Part shown: in pieces, positions 1-12,007 of the stretch
Layout: each line of letters starts with the position of its first letter
Numbering within the stretch: position 1 is the first letter of the stretch
NCBI RefSeq assembly: GCF_030272615.1
Contig: NC_081406.1
Coordinates: 166,205,521 to 166,269,520, forward strand
DNA: 64,000 nucleotides
Reading direction: 5' to 3'
Source of the DNA: Cryptomeria japonica
Lineage: Eukaryota; Streptophyta; Pinopsida; Cupressales; Cupressaceae
The notes under the pieces: model-generated
Database searches by the model: none
Told to the model about the DNA's origin: nothing
Seen by the model: the letters and a program-made list of their open reading frames with translations, nothing else
Translations under genes and position numbers: made by a program

Positions 1-169
1 TACATCCTTTTGAATGATAATAGCCTTACATGTCGGGTTAACCAGAGATTCTGAAATTCTAAATTGCCTATAGTCATTTTTCCCAGATAGTCGCCATTTG
101 TTATTCCTTGCATATTTCCCCATTTGGTCTCCTTGAGTCAAAATATGACCCCCTTTTTTTCTTCTTTTT

Positions 170-800
170 GGTTTTACCTCGGAACTCCGGAGTCCCAGAG
201 TCTTGGGGTCCCTTTTTGGTTTCACCTCGGAACCCCGGAGTCTCGGAGTCTTGAGATTCCTCTTGGGTCTTTTGGCCTCGGAACCCCGGATCCCCGGAGT
301 CCTGAGGTGGTTTTGTTCTCCCTTTCTGTCAACCTCAGAACCCTGGGACCCCGAAGTCTCGAAGTCATGTTTATGGTTTTCGTATGGAAGGGTTTCGGGG
401 AGGCTATATATAGGAGATAATGGACTTTTTGAGTTCATTTGCACAATCGAACTTCTCCTCCCTAGCTCCCAGTTGCAAACCTCTGGTCTTCCGAACTCTC
501 TCTCTTGGCGTTTGTTGGATCTTCAATTCACCAGGTTGGTGAATCTTCTCTTCTTGTGTGTTTTTCTAGTTTAGATGTCCTTTTGTGTTTGTTTTCTTTT
601 TTATGTTTTGTTTTTGGGCGTGCCCTAGTTATCCTCAGAACCCTGGATCCCTAGAGTTCCGGGTTTCATTTCCAATCCACCTCGGAACCCCGAATCCCCA
701 GATCCCTAGAGTTCCAAGTTTCATTTCCAATCCACCTCGGAAGCCCGGATCCCCAGAGTTCTGGGTTTCACTTCTGCTCCACCCCAAGACCCTGAAGTCC
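170..800 (+). repeat. Degenerate CTCGGAACCCCGGA-type repeats
   Basis: Many imperfect copies of a C/G-rich motif (CCTCGGAACCCCGGA followed by TCCCGGAGTC) lie either side of the TATA box, roughly every 45-60 bp. They occur at about 175-385 and again at about 630-800. The surrounding DNA is AT-rich, so these GC islands stand out. They may be U3/leader tandem repeats or protein-binding sites. Short open frames through them have no protein-like composition. Confidence 0.6.
405..413 (+). promoter_or_regulatory. TATA box of LTR A
   Basis: TATATATAG lies in GGCTATATATAGGAG, about 460 bp upstream of the ATG at 874 and on the same strand. It is a good plant core promoter and probably marks the U3/R boundary about 30 bp downstream. 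Confidence 0.5.
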
Positions 801-859
801 CGAAGTAGATCAAGATTTATGTTTAGTATTGAGGACTAAGACTTGTGTTTTTCTTACAG
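535..859 (+). other. Possible intron in the leader of LTR-ORF A
   Basis: A donor-like CAG|GTTGGT at 532-540 and a strong pyrimidine-rich acceptor TTTTTCTTACAG ending at 859 bracket an untranslated stretch. The acceptor is 14 bp before the ATG at 874. LTR-ORF B also has a good acceptor (TTTTTCTCTTGTAG) a few bases before its ATG. Splicing is inferred from sequence only. Confidence 0.3.
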
Positions 860-873
860 GTTCTAGTGGTTAG

Positions 874-3800
874 ATGGACACATCTGCCAACAAGAGGGGC
901 AAAGAAATTGACAGACTTCCAGCCACCATGAAATACCAATATCAGGGACAGGTCCATGTTTCCAACCTAGATGATCAAATCAAATGGGTCACAGACACTA
1001 AAGTAGGTCACATAGAAATTGGGGATATTGGGACTCAATTGGATAAACCCAACCTAGATGCTCTCCACCGAAGAATCAAGAGGTCTGGTCTAGTGGAAGC
1101 TACTGTATTCCCACAGTTGCTACAAGCACCAGAGTTTATAATGACCATTGCTCCATTCTCCAATCTAGACACCAGAAAGTGCACTGATGCACGTGGAAAA
1201 ACTATTATCGACTTGTCTTTGGATATGCTGGGGTTCATCTTTGGAATCCCAACTAGGGAAGAGGAATTCTTACTAACTGAAGAAGACACCTTGAAGGCAT
1301 GGAATGACAAGGTATCAGCCAGCAAAAGACACATGAATACCAACTGGCTAGAAGAAGAGAGAAAAATAGGGCTCAAAGCTACAGAGGTCCTAAGGGCGAA
1401 CTTCAAAGAGCCTCAAAGGGACTTGATTATTATGCTCAGAAGGGCCTTCGGCAAGCCAGACTACAAACACTTCCATCCCTAGATGTTCCAGTTTATGACC
1501 ACCATTTTGATAGGGAAACAATACTTTGACTGGCCACAGATCCTCTCTGACAATATCTATAGGCAAATGAAAGAAGTGCAGCAAACACAAAAATTCTTCT
1601 TCACATCATCTATCATTTGGGTAGCTACTAGAGCTAGAAAATTCCCAGGCCTACAAGTGGAGGGACAATTAGGAGAGAAGGAAGAACAGAAGAAGATATG
1701 GGAATATTATTCCCAACTTACTCTACCTAACTCTAAGGTGCATTTCAAAAGGGTTAATGATGCCTTTATTTTTCCAATAACCATCAAATTAACAGGGGAT
1801 ACAGGATACCGGATTAGCCCCAAGGTTATGGCTATCATCTGGGAGTGGGTGTGTTGGTTTATCCAAAACCCACGATCCACTTATATCAAGGTTAGTGGAT
1901 TCATAGGGAACCCAATGCTGTTGCCTCGTTATTGCAATGATAGGGTGATCATGTTGGAATATGTAAGACAACTTGTAGGCCTCCAATCACTGTTGTCATC
2001 AAAGCATAAGATAGGAATTGATTTCTCGGTGTCCATTGGGTACTTTTCCTATTCCAAGATACAAGTGGCAAAGTTGGCAGAACAAGAGATTGAAGATCTA
2101 AACTTGAAAGAATACGAGCATGCTAAGAAATCCTATGATCCCTATGGGAAGCTTAAGCAAGCTATGCCTAAGGTGTATGAGGGGCATAAGCCTAGCTTGG
2201 AAGATCTTTGGGCCAACTTGCAGGACAGTTTTGAGGTCAGGGAGAAGAACTATAACAGGTTGTTCGTGCCACAGGTCAGAGATTTTGGTATTGAGACTAA
2301 CCTCCCTAAAGACCTGAGGGATGATGGAGAGTTACTTGATCCAATCTATAGAGAATCAGGGATAGACAAGAGGCCCCTCTCCCCAATAAAATGGTCTGCA
2401 AGTGAGGATACAAATATGGAGAAGGTCTCCCAGGTAGTCATCAACAGGACTAAACAATGGTTAAGCCAAATGGTAAGGTTAAGCGTGTCAAAGGCAAAAC
2501 AGAAGGAATCCACTTCAGGGGTACCTCAGTCAAGAGGCCATAAGGAGTACGCCTAAAAGACCAGGTCAGCCTCAAGGAAGAATACCTCCACCAACCCAGG
2601 TGAGGAAGATGAGCCACAAGAGAGTATTGAAGACTTATTGAAGAATCTTCAAGAAAAGATGAGGGAGTCCAAACTACTGAAAAAGGCTATAGACCTAGGG
2701 GTGACAGATGGGATAGGCGCGATTCCACTTGCCAAAGTTCTCCCACCAAGGACCACTATAGGCCACATTGAAGAAGAGTGTACCCAGGGACAAGAAGAGA
2801 GAGTAGAAGCCACCCAGGAGGTACCCACTCAGCCACCTTCCATAGGTACAACAAGTGCTTCAAGCACCTCTGCTCCTACACCACCATTAGTTAATGTATC
2901 CATAGGGCATCCCAGAGTGCAAGGTTTCATATCCACTACTAAGCATGTGAAAGTTAGAAACATCGAGTCTGACTCTGACCAGGAGGAAGAGGATCTCGAG
3001 CAACAACAGCCCCTAGGGAGGGAACAAGAAGGGGGTGATGCAGAAGACATCCTGAATGAAAGGTTGATTCTAACCCCTCAAGACCAAGAAGACCTGCTTA
3101 AGGATATAGAAGTTGGGCAAGCAGAGATGGAGTCAGGTAATGAAGAAATGGCATTCAATGAGGAGGTCAGTGGTAAGCTAGGAGAGTTACACAAACAACA
3201 AGCTCTTCAAGCTAACTTAGCCCACGAAATTTCATCATTCCAAGATCCTAGCCAAAAGGGAGTTGAAGCAAGAGATGAAGCAGAGGAGCAGGCAAAGGTG
3301 CATGTTATAACTATAGATATTGTATCACATCAAGGTGATAAGGCCGACGATATACCAGAATGGTTAGAATTTACCTTTGGAAAGAAAAATCGAAAAGTAG
3401 AGCTCCCCAAGGTTACTCTACAACATGCAATCACCGAAGAACCACCAAAGTTTAAGAAGTTGAAAATGGTTCATCACGTGTTGAGAACTAGTTCTGGTGA
3501 AGTGATAGTAGATGTGGCGGTTCCATTGTAGGCCGAGGGACAAGCTTCTCCCAAATACCAAGTATCACAGATAAACCTAGGTAAGCAGACCAAGTGGGGA
3601 GAGTTGGATACCTTGGAGCTAGCTACAAGCATTGTTAGAGGGCATGTGGAAAAGGAGCACACTTCAAATATGGAGCTTAAAGCACAGCTTGGGCAGTATA
3701 AACAACTCTTGATAGAAATGTGTAAACCTTTGGACTCTTGTAGAACGAATGACCTACCTTCAACCTCATCACTGCCAGAAGGAGAGGTAAAGGCACTACT

Positions 3801-4527
3801 GGAGATGAGATGAGTAGTTGTGGCCGCCAAATCTTGGGCTCAAGTAAATGCAGCCAAGATTAGATTGTTTTTACAAAATATAATGGAAATATACTGCAAG
3901 GCGGTACAAGCGGGGGGAGCTTTGGCAACCTGTTCCACACAATGGGAGCGGAAGGAGAACACCTTGAATAAACAGCTCCAAATTTTTAGAAGGATATTAT
4001 GGTTAGCAGAAGAGTTGATAGTAAAAGAAGACCTCTTAGGAGGGGATACTTGTGAAAATTTACAGTCTTACATATACATTTTGGAGCTGAAAATAGAAAT
4101 GTATCAGCAATATATCAGGGAGATGACTAGTATTCGTGACCCTCTCCTTAGAGAGATCTTGTCAAATGAGAATTTTGTGACAAATATACTAGGGCCTTTT
4201 GGCATCAGAATAGATGATACTGGAATAATGGACCAGCAGTGAGTTTTGAATCAATGGGATGCATATGAGGCACAAAACCTAGGACTTGCTGCCTAGTTCG
4301 ATGCTACCCTTATGGATAGATACACGCATCTGATTACTCAGTGTCAAGAGGTGGCAGATATGGTAAAGGAGTTAGAGGAACAGGGAGCACATGCAGAGTA
4401 GGCTTTGAGGAAATATAAATTTAGAATTAAGCATGTAGCCAATCTGCCAGTCCAAGCAGTTGCATGTATAATTAAAAATTATAAGGATATTCACAGAATT
4501 GCTCAAGATAGCAAAGCTTTTTCTTGA
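874..4527 (+). pseudogene. LTR-ORF A, large unknown protein with motifs shared with ORFs B and C
   Basis: One frame of 1,218 codons runs from ATG 874 to TGA 4,525-4,527. It is broken only by seven in-frame stops (1,480, 2,554, 3,529, 3,811, 4,240, 4,294, 4,399), with no frameshift visible. The N-terminal half contains GLVEA...FPQLLQAPEF, then DMLGFIFGIP, then YFDWPQIL, then a YIKVSGF...LLPRYC...VRQL block. Counterparts of each are found in LTR-ORF C, and some in B. The middle (about 2,560-3,400) is acidic and rich in Gln, Glu and Ser, so probably disordered. The C-terminal third looks helical. No gag, protease, RT or integrase motif is present and I do not recognise the family. The absence of indels suggests it was under coding constraint until fairly recently. 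Confidence 0.6.
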
Positions 4528-5525
4528 TTTTAAAACTGCTCCTCCTACTTAGGTCCCAATTTAGAAAGAAATCCTGCATGATTATGAAAACATGGCTCAC
4601 CCAGCATGGTATTTGTAATGCTCATGCAGTGTCCATTTTGTAGTTGTTAAGTGGAGTGTCCAAGCAGAAACTTGCAAGTTAACTGCAACTCCTATTTTTT
4701 TATTTCTTAATTTAGGGTGGAGTTATTTCCTAAATAATAGGGTGAAGAGCTTCTATAAATTGAGAAGTTGGATTCATTTTTAGGGGTCCACGAATTGATG
4801 ATTTGAGGTCCAATTAGAGACTTTTAGAGTATTTTTCAGATTGTTAAGAAGTTTGTCTTAATTTTTTGATACATTCATGGAGATTAATATTGAAAGCAAC
4901 TTGTAGATTGCCTGATCTACGTTTATATTCTACCAAATTGTTCTGTGTAATCTGGTAATGTCTATTATTTGGAGTTAGCAACGTGGTTTAATATTTTTGT
5001 CTATTACTTTATGAATCATATTGTGCACGAGAGTGGTGTATGAGAATTATTGCGATAGGCCATACTGTTGATGATTTTTATTTCCATAGGCTTGTAAAAT
5101 TGATGATTTTGCAGGTTTGCTGGAGGTTTGTTGTTGAATGCTAACTTGGATAATATTTGATAATTGCTTAGATTGCAAGGAACTAATTGGATAGTTCATT
5201 AAGTTGTCATTATATTGCTCTTTATTGTTATTCTCTTGTTTTCCTTTACGCTTCGCATTTTTTAATTTCCCAGAGAATCTTAAGCCATAAAATGCAAAAA
5301 GAGAAGAAGTCCAATTAATTGTAACCAGCGAGATTCAGTTTTAACCAGCATGCCCCTTGATAGGTATAATCACATCAGCCACTGAGTTGCCCAACACCAT
5401 CGAGACCCGACTATAGAGACCTTGGAGTAGTCAGTTTTTTAGAACTTACTACTTTTTAGGAGATGTGGTGAGTGTTTACATTAACTACCTGACTGTTGGT
5501 GAGTGTGTCAAAACACCCGTCAACA
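4528..5525 (+). other. Non-coding 3' part of LTR block A
   Basis: About 1 kb of AT-rich sequence without a credible gene follows the ORF. The corresponding segment of the C-type LTRs is about 0.9 kb. The block ends at the CAACA terminus against copia-1. Confidence 0.45.
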
Positions 5526-6300
5526 GTACTTACCAGTTTACAATCTTCTAGTTGGAATTTCTTCAACATCTCCTTTGCATACTTGATTTATGAGATAAAG
5601 ATTCCTTTATCTTGCTGTAATATCTACAAACCAAGGAAGTAATTTAATTCACCAAGCATTGACATCTCAAATTCTGACTGCATTTGATTAGCAAATTCTT
5701 TGCAAAGGGTGTCCTTGTTTCCTCCAAAGATGATGTCATCTAGATACACAACCACAATGATCATGTGGTTCTCATCTTTCTTTATGTACAAGTTTATATC
5801 AGCACTTCCCTTTTTGAATCCCTGCTCCTTCAGATACTGATCTAGTCTTGAGTACCATGCTCTAGGAGCTTTCTTTAGACCATACAAGGCCTTCAACCGA
5901 CACACAAATGTCTCATCATCATGTAGTAGAAACCATTCCGTTTGCTCCATGTACACTTCTTCTTCCATATTTCCATTTAGAAAGGAAGAATTTACATCCA
6001 TTTCGTATACTTTATACCCCTTGTAGGTAAAGTAGGCTAGAAACATTCTAAGTGCTTCCAATCCAGCTACCAGTGCAAATGTTTCTTCAAAGTCAATCCC
6101 TTCTACTTGAGAGTATCCTTTGCACACTAGTCTACATTTATGCTTAAAAATCTTACCTTCTTCATTCATCTTGTTCCACTAGACCTATTTAGTGCCAATG
6201 ATGTTCTTGTCTTCCGGTCTAGGGACTAATTCCCAAATCTTGTTCTTCTCAATTTTTTACAATTCTTCTTCCATGGCATCCGTCCATTCTTGTCTTTTTC
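5526..6300 (-). pseudogene. Copia-1 reverse transcriptase, C-terminally truncated
   Basis: A 181-residue open stretch (6,169-5,624) carries the copia RT signature: KxRLVCKGYSQ, a GIDFEETFA block, MDVNSSFLNG, LYGLKKAPRAWY and the catalytic VVYLDDIIF (the YxDD box as YLDD), ending MLGELNYFLGL. Coding similarity continues past a stop to about 5,526 (a KLVST-like end). It is cut there by the inserted LTR block, so the thumb and RNase H are absent. Stops upstream of 6,169 break the join to integrase. It would have polymerised element cDNA in virus-like particles. Confidence 0.9.
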
Positions 6301-6436
6301 TTACCTCGTTGAATGTTTTGGGTTCAACTTTGGTTATGATGTAGAGATTAACTTGTTCATCAATCTGAGCAAGTCTTCTTCTAGTTTGTGCACCATCACT
6401 CTTATTGCCCATAATTTGCTCTTCCGGGTGATTCAG

Positions 6437-7651
6437 CTATACATATCGGTTGGGACCCTTCTTCGATGCTTCCTCTGGTTCAATGTCTGACTGAGCTTCA
6501 TCATCTTCATCACTGAAGTTATCATACCTGTTGAACAATGGTTGACATCCTTTGTGCATGTCCTCATCAATTCTTACGTGCACACTCTCAACAACTCTTC
6601 TTAGTCTTTTGTTGTAGCATTTGTAGGCCTTGTTGTTAGATGAGTAAACAAGGAAGATCTCGTCATCACTCCTGGAGTCAAAACTTCCTAGACCATCCAT
6701 GTCTTTCTTGATAAAGAACTTGCTTCCAAAAACTTTGAATTATTTTACTGAAGGCTTTCAGTCATACCACAACTCATAAGGTGTCATTTTGTTGTTAGTC
6801 CTTAATTGAATATGGTTCAAGGTATATGCAGTTGTAAGAACAGCTTCCTTCCAATAAATATCTAGCAGACTGGCCTCATTCAACATGGTTCTGGCCATCT
6901 CCTTGACTATCTAGTTCTTCCTTTCTACCACACCATTTTGTTGTAGTGTCCTAGGAGCTGAGTATTGCCTTCTAATTCCATGTTTTTCACAATAATCTTC
7001 AAACTCATTTGAGGTTTACTCTCCACCCCTATTTGATCTTAGGCATTTTAACTTGAACCCACTTTCTTTTTCCACCATCTTCCAAAAGATCTTAAATCTT
7101 TCAAATGCATGTGATTTATCTTGCAGAAAGGTGATCTATGTAATTCTTGAGTAGTCATCAATGAAGACCATAAAGTATCTTTCACCTGCAAGTGCTCTTG
7201 TCCTAGTTGGACCACATAGATCTATATGCACAATTTCAAGTGGTGTTGAGGTATTGTTCTCTTTTGTCCTAAAGCTCACTTTAGTTTGCTTACCTTTTAC
7301 ATATTCATCACAAAATGTTCTTATTGGTTTGATGATGGGTGGAATATTTCTCACACGCCCCTTTTTGCTTACAGCAACTAGGTTGTCAAAATTTATGTGG
7401 CCTAATCTTCAGTAACAAAACCAACTTTCATCTACTTGTCCTATCATACATTGGGTCTCATAGCATTCCTTCAGATTATAAACATTTCCATTTGTTCTCT
7501 TTCCTTCTACCACAACTTGACCGTTACTATCTTTCTTTATCCGACAATCAGTTGAGTCAAAGGCAAATTTGTAACCTTTGTCACACATCTGACTCACACT
7601 TAGCAGATTGTGCTTGAGGCCTTCCACATAATATACATCATGTGCCTTCAA
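6437..7651 (-). pseudogene. Copia-1 GAG-pre-integrase and integrase
   Basis: Reading leftwards, a GAG-pre-integrase segment (7,651-7,409) has YYVEGLKHNLLSVSQMCDKG. Next is the integrase core, with HIDLCGP and FMVFIDDYSR (7,354-7,136). The second catalytic position reads CLRSNRGGE (Asn codon at 7,031-7,033 where Asp is expected), and QNGVVERKN supplies the Glu. The C-terminal region follows (6,700-6,437, IFLVYSSNNKAYKCYNKR). Several TAG stops lie between these pieces, but the frame is constant. With Asp replaced and stops present, it cannot be an active integrase. Confidence 0.85.
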
Positions 7652-7820
7652 TTTTCCATCAATCCTTAGAGTTCCTTATCCCTTTATTTTGATGGAAGAA
7701 TTATCTCCAAACCTTACTGATCCACCATTCCAGTCTTCAAGTTTGATCAATTTCTTTTTGTCACTAGTCATGTGGTTGGAACAACCGCTATCTACAACCC
7801 ATAGATTTTTCCTCTCAGCA
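7652..7820 (-). pseudogene. Copia-1 aspartic protease
   Basis: The minus strand encodes WVVDSGCSNHMTS, the copia protease active site with the catalytic Asp at about 7,793. It is followed by the usual GGSVRFGDNSS segment and one in-frame stop, then runs into the GAG-pre-integrase region. It would process the Gag-Pol polyprotein. Confidence 0.8.
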
Positions 7821-7939
7821 TGTAGGGAAGTTTGCACTATGAGACTTGATTCTGCCTTTTTCTTTTCTTTCTCAACCCAAATAGGTTTGGTCTCCTTCTT
7901 CTTGTCGACTGCTATATTGTGCTCAGGTTCAGTTATCGA

Positions 7940-8990
7940 CTCTTGATCCGAATTTGTCTTCTTCTGCTTGATCTTCCAATTTTTACATAATTTTTCTATA
8001 TGTCCAAACTACTGACAGTTATAGCATTTTACATCTTCATTTAAAGGAACATCCTTAAAATTATTGTACGGTATCAATTTATTCTTCCTACATTCAAAAC
8101 TCTTATGACCATATCCATTGCACTGATAATAGACAACATTCATATCCGAGAGTGCATTAAATGGATTTATACTTTCATAACTCATAGAGGGCTTATTGAC
8201 TAATCTGCAGTCAGCTATTCTATGCCCAAATTTGTTACACCGGTAATAGTAACAATGAAAGTTTGAAACATACTGGTTAGGTTGTCTTGGTCCTGAGTGG
8301 AACTGCCTCATTGGGGGTCTTCCCTTCATGTTGTTGAGTCTGGTGAATCCTTAACGGTCAACTCTTGCATTTCTCCTTGGATCTGCATGTTGGTACAAGA
8401 AGTGTGACCTCCGGTTCAATATTGTATACCGACTTGAGTGGTGATTTCCAACTGTATCTACATATGTCTTTTTGTTGGTATCCTTGCCTACAGTGAATGG
8501 CTTCTTTTCTTCACCTTTAATTGAAGAGGTAAACATTATTTATTTTCCGGATTTATCTTTCTGAGTTGAACTTTGACCTTCTTCAAAGCCTAAGACACCA
8601 GTGTCTTTGGATTTCTTTTGTTTTCTCAACATCTTGTCGAAGGCCTCAGTGCTGCCTTCATACTTGCTCCTTATTTTTATTTATTCCTTACTTTCTTCAG
8701 GCTCCTTTCTGAGCTTTACTATTTTAGCTTCCAACTATTGATGCTCCTTTTCCTTCTTTGTCAAATCTGAGGCTATGGCTTCACATATCCTCTTAGTTTC
8801 TTCCAGCTACAATTTCAAGTCAGATATAACTTGACTGGACTCATCCAGGGATTGCTTCAAGAGATTTTGTTCATCTACTGCAACAAGCTTAATCCTCTTG
8901 AGTTCTCTTCTTGTTTTACTCAATTCCTCAAGAGCATTGATAAGTTCTCTCTCCAAATCCACTTCAGCTTCAATCTCCTCCTCTTCCTTA
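7940..8990 (-). pseudogene. Copia-1 gag, C-terminal part with coiled coil and zinc knuckles
   Basis: Next to the hAT insertion, the minus strand reads an acidic EEEEIEAEVDLERELI stretch, then a long heptad-rich, Lys/Glu-rich segment typical of a coiled coil. At 8,329-8,009 and just beyond come three CCHC-like knuckles. Two have their first Cys changed to Tyr (YYRCNKFGH, YYQCNGYGH). The third (CYNCQ-stop-FGH) keeps its Cys residues but has a stop inside. Stops also occur near 8,540 and 8,345. The frame matches the gag N-terminus at 23,401-24,437. Confidence 0.8.
8983..8990. repeat. Left target-site duplication of the hAT element
   Basis: CTTCCTTA abuts the element start CAAGG at 8,991. Its partner is CTTCCTCA at 23,393-23,400 (7 of 8 identical). 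Eight base pairs is the hAT-superfamily duplication length. Confidence 0.75.
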
Positions 8991-9059
8991 CAAGGAAAAC
9001 TTTAAGAAACCCCCCCCTTGGACAAGGTGTAAAAACCTGGCAAAAGTTGTATAATTCCC

Positions 9060-9416
9060 GAGGAAAATTTTAATTTTATAGGCGAATTTTTGCAGTTTAC
9101 GAAGAAAAATAATAATCTCCATTGGCGAATTAGCCGTGATCGCTCAAAGTTTGTGAAAAAATCCTGGCGAATTGTAATGTTTTTAAAACCCCAAAAATAT
9201 TTGCATAGGCAAATTGTAATGTTTTTAAAACCAGAAAAATATTTGCAATGGCGATTTCAACCTATTTTCAAACCATTTAAAAAAAATATTGGCGATTTCA
9301 ACCTATTTTCAAACCATAAAAATAAAAATATTGGCGATTTCAAGCTATTTTCAAACCATAAAAATAAAAATATTGGCGATTTCAAGATATTAACTTTAAG
9401 TCATTAAAACACGTGG
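9060..9416 (+). repeat. Left subterminal array of a 42-bp unit
   Basis: Eight GGCGAAT/GGCGATT motifs begin at 9,081, 9,124, 9,166, 9,208 (as GGCAAAT), 9,250, 9,292, 9,333 and 9,375, giving spacings of 41-43 bp. The last four units are near identical (GGCGATTTCAA, then CTATTTTCAAACCAT, then A-rich). Such subterminal repeats in hAT elements commonly bind transposase; that role here is inferred. Confidence 0.85.
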
Positions 9417-9419
9417 CAC

Positions 9420-10130
9420 GCAATCGTCATCTCTCTGCCTGGAAGACTGCCCATTAGGGCATATCACAACCTAGTGACAAGCCCTTACGACTCTCTCTAT
9501 CTCCAACTCGCAAGTTGAAAATGCTAAGCCTTCGTAACCTCGAGATCTAGCGATTGAGGGAAATTGAACTACCACTTGCCAATTCTCGACCACAAAATGT
9601 TAAGTCCTTGTCACCACAGCAACTTGGAGATAGTGGTAAGTTTAACCCTTGTCGTGTACTCGCCAACATAAAACTATTTATCTCTTAACCGCTAGCACTT
9701 CACTCGCAAGCTCGCGGCTTGATCAAGTCTTCAGACATTTAACTTCGTGAGCTAGCGATAACCATTAAACCTAACCACAAACTGTCTAGTCGCTAGCTCA
9801 TGACCTAAAAATGCTAACATTAAACAAACATGAGAGCTAGTGACAACTCTATGAAATGAGTTACTCTCTAACTCTCGCGGCTATAATGTATGACATCAGA
9901 CCAACTCGAGACCTCACGACCAAAGCAATTTCAGTAACAATCTCTAGCTTGGTAACATAAAATGCTAACACCCAAAAAGCCTGAGACCTCACGATGTAAA
10001 CCCAAACCAACTTGTCACCAGCTCGCAGCTTGATCATGTCTTCAGACATTTTACCTCGCGAGCTGGCGATAACCATAAAACTTAACCACAAACTATCTAG
10101 TCGCTAGCTCGCAACCTAAAATTTTAAGGC
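9420..10130 (+). repeat. Satellite-like GCGAGCTAGCGA repeats, left block
   Basis: Dense degenerate repeats of GCGAG, CTAGCGA, CTCGCAA and AAAATGCTAA, without open frames. The stretch 9,856-10,010 closely matches 19,090-19,255 in the same orientation, so this is the left counterpart of the larger block at 17,251-19,330. Confidence 0.7.
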
Positions 10131-11330
10131 TTGGATGCTGACTCATTCTTGAGGAACTAGTTTGAAGGTTTCTCCTGAGTCGAGGTTGATTAGACAAGCG
10201 AGGATGACGGTTTCAGAGGCATAAAAGGATTGGATAACTTCCGAGTTAGAGATGGGAGATCATGGATTTCTCTGAGAAATAAGAGCTCAGGTTGCTTGTT
10301 GTCAGGGATTCTGAAGCAGAATTTGTCCAATCAAGGAGAATTAGAGGAATAAAATTAGAACAAAATCATTCACAATAGATGAGCCTTAGCAAGATGCAGT
10401 GGATTTGATAGGCATGATGATGACTTCTAGAGTCTACAGTCATGTTGAAAACCACCAAAATGATGATTTTTCACGTGTATGAGCATCACCAAATGAAGTG
10501 TCAAAATTTTATAAATACAATGGAGTGGTGACTTAATTGGTAGAAGGGAAAATAAACCTTTTTCATTTTCTGAGAGTCATTTTTTTCCTCAGAAAGGAAG
10601 ATGATGTTTGAGCAGAATCGTGCATGGAGTTGTTGTGTGCTCTGTGATACTGGATGGGTGTTTTTTTGTTTTCTTCTGTGTGAGTTTGTTTATTGTCAGA
10701 GGGGTTGTGAAAGTGAGAGGGACTGCCAGAGGGGGTGTGAAAGCCTTTTCTTGTCAAGAAGGGCCAAGCATGGCACATCCTTTGCTTCTACTCTTCCATA
10801 GGATGGCAAGGGGTTTGAAGAAGGAGCCCATAGAGGAATGAAAGAAGGATTTGTTTGGATGGGGAGTGGCAGCTAGTCATCTTTGTGATGACATGGAAGC
10901 TGCGACCCCTCCCCAACATATTACATTTACCCTAAAGCTCTTGTTTCCACTTTCCTTGATCGTGGGCATGAAGGCTTGGGCTCCTCTTTCCATTGTCTCT
11001 GTTCCTGGGCATGAAGTATTCCTCCTCTATTTGTAAATGATTTGTTGGATAGAGTGTAACATCTCACATTCCATCTGAAGGCATCAGGGTGATAATGGCA
11101 TGGCTCAAGTAGTTTTGCAAGTTGTATAGTCATTGGGGTTCCTTTTTTGGTTCTTGAAGGAGTTATATATAAATTTATTTTGTGTATAATTCTATCTCTT
11201 TCAAATGATCAGAATAATGAGATTTAACTTTTTTCATTTGTTGCATTGTTATGGTGTATGTAATTTTTCATTTAATGCTTCCTAATCCTATTATGCCCAT
11301 GAATGCAAAATTTTTGTTAGTCTGGAATCA
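10131..11330 (+). other. Promoter-like stretch and possible captured transcription unit
   Basis: Non-repetitive sequence with TATAAATAC at 10,510-10,518, overlapping short open frames at 10,601-10,841 and 10,851-11,036, and an AT-rich tail. None of the predicted peptides resembles a known protein. It may be a host-derived transcript fragment carried by the hAT element or part of another nested element. I cannot decide. Confidence 0.25.
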
Positions 11331-12007
11331 TATTAAGGATTCACCTCATTGTAATTGGTGGGTGGATTATAGACATAGTCATAGAAGTTAGAACACCTCC
11401 ATATATATTACATAAACATCCATAGCATATAAAATCATAAGAGTATTAAGAATGAAAGTATTAAACACCACAATAGATAGGAATACAACATAACTAGTAA
11501 AACATCAAGACAACAGACCAGTGCCTTATCCTAGGGCATAGAGTCACTTACAATTCAAAGACAACTTGATAATAAACTTCAATAAGATTCATTTGCAGAT
11601 AAATAGGAATGAAATTATGAATAATGCCATAATTTCCATTACATACACAACCCAGATTCATATGTACACTGAAAAACCCTTGACCATTCATTTCACAGTG
11701 AAAACATAAATTCAACACAAAGACAATTATGTGAAGATCTCAAACTTCAAATGATATTGATATTATATTCATAATGATATCAGAAAGTAAATTCACAATG
11801 CGATTCAAGTTTTCAACTATGCACTTATCAAATTCTTGAACAGTTGAGCTATTATAAATTTGTAACTATATAAGATTTTTCAAGTTCAACATCAATAAAA
11901 GTGGCCAACTAGCCATCCCTCTCTATTGATCAAAAAGAAAAACTGGCCATCCCTCTCAAATAAATCTTGAAATCCTTTTATAAGATGAGGATTCAACAAG
12001 CTTAGGA
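11331..12007. other. AT-rich sequence downstream of LTR-ORF B
   Basis: No gene, repeat or RNA structure is evident. It could be the 3' non-coding part of the unit carrying ORF B (minus strand). Confidence 0.3.

Larger units (their letters stand above)
1..5525 (+). mobile_element. Giant LTR-like block, family A, truncated by the window start
   Basis: This block interrupts the RT frame of a minus-strand copia element. The copia coding sequence is continuous down to 5,526 and stops exactly where the block ends in ...CGTCAACA, a canonical LTR terminus. Inside are a TATA box (405), a long sense ORF (874-4,527) and about 1 kb of non-coding tail. This is the layout of the proven 4.9-kb LTRs at 39,767 and 50,733, whose ORF is homologous. 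I infer a solo LTR or one LTR of a Tat-like Ty3/gypsy element. Its left end and the duplication partner of GTACT (5,526-5,530) lie outside the window. No second copy is visible, so LTR status rests on analogy. Confidence 0.5.

Noticed and set aside
124-839. Several overlapping open frames in the GC-rich repeats
   Set aside because: Frames follow repeat units, overlap each other and have no protein-like composition; the region reads as LTR promoter and leader.
7031-7033. Asn-containing integrase as a novel active-site variant
   Set aside because: All three cases occur in elements with other inactivating changes, and the context explains them as C-to-T decay.
9060-9416. CRISPR-like array of 42-bp units
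   Set aside because: No repeat/spacer alternation; units are degenerate tandem repeats in a eukaryotic transposon end.
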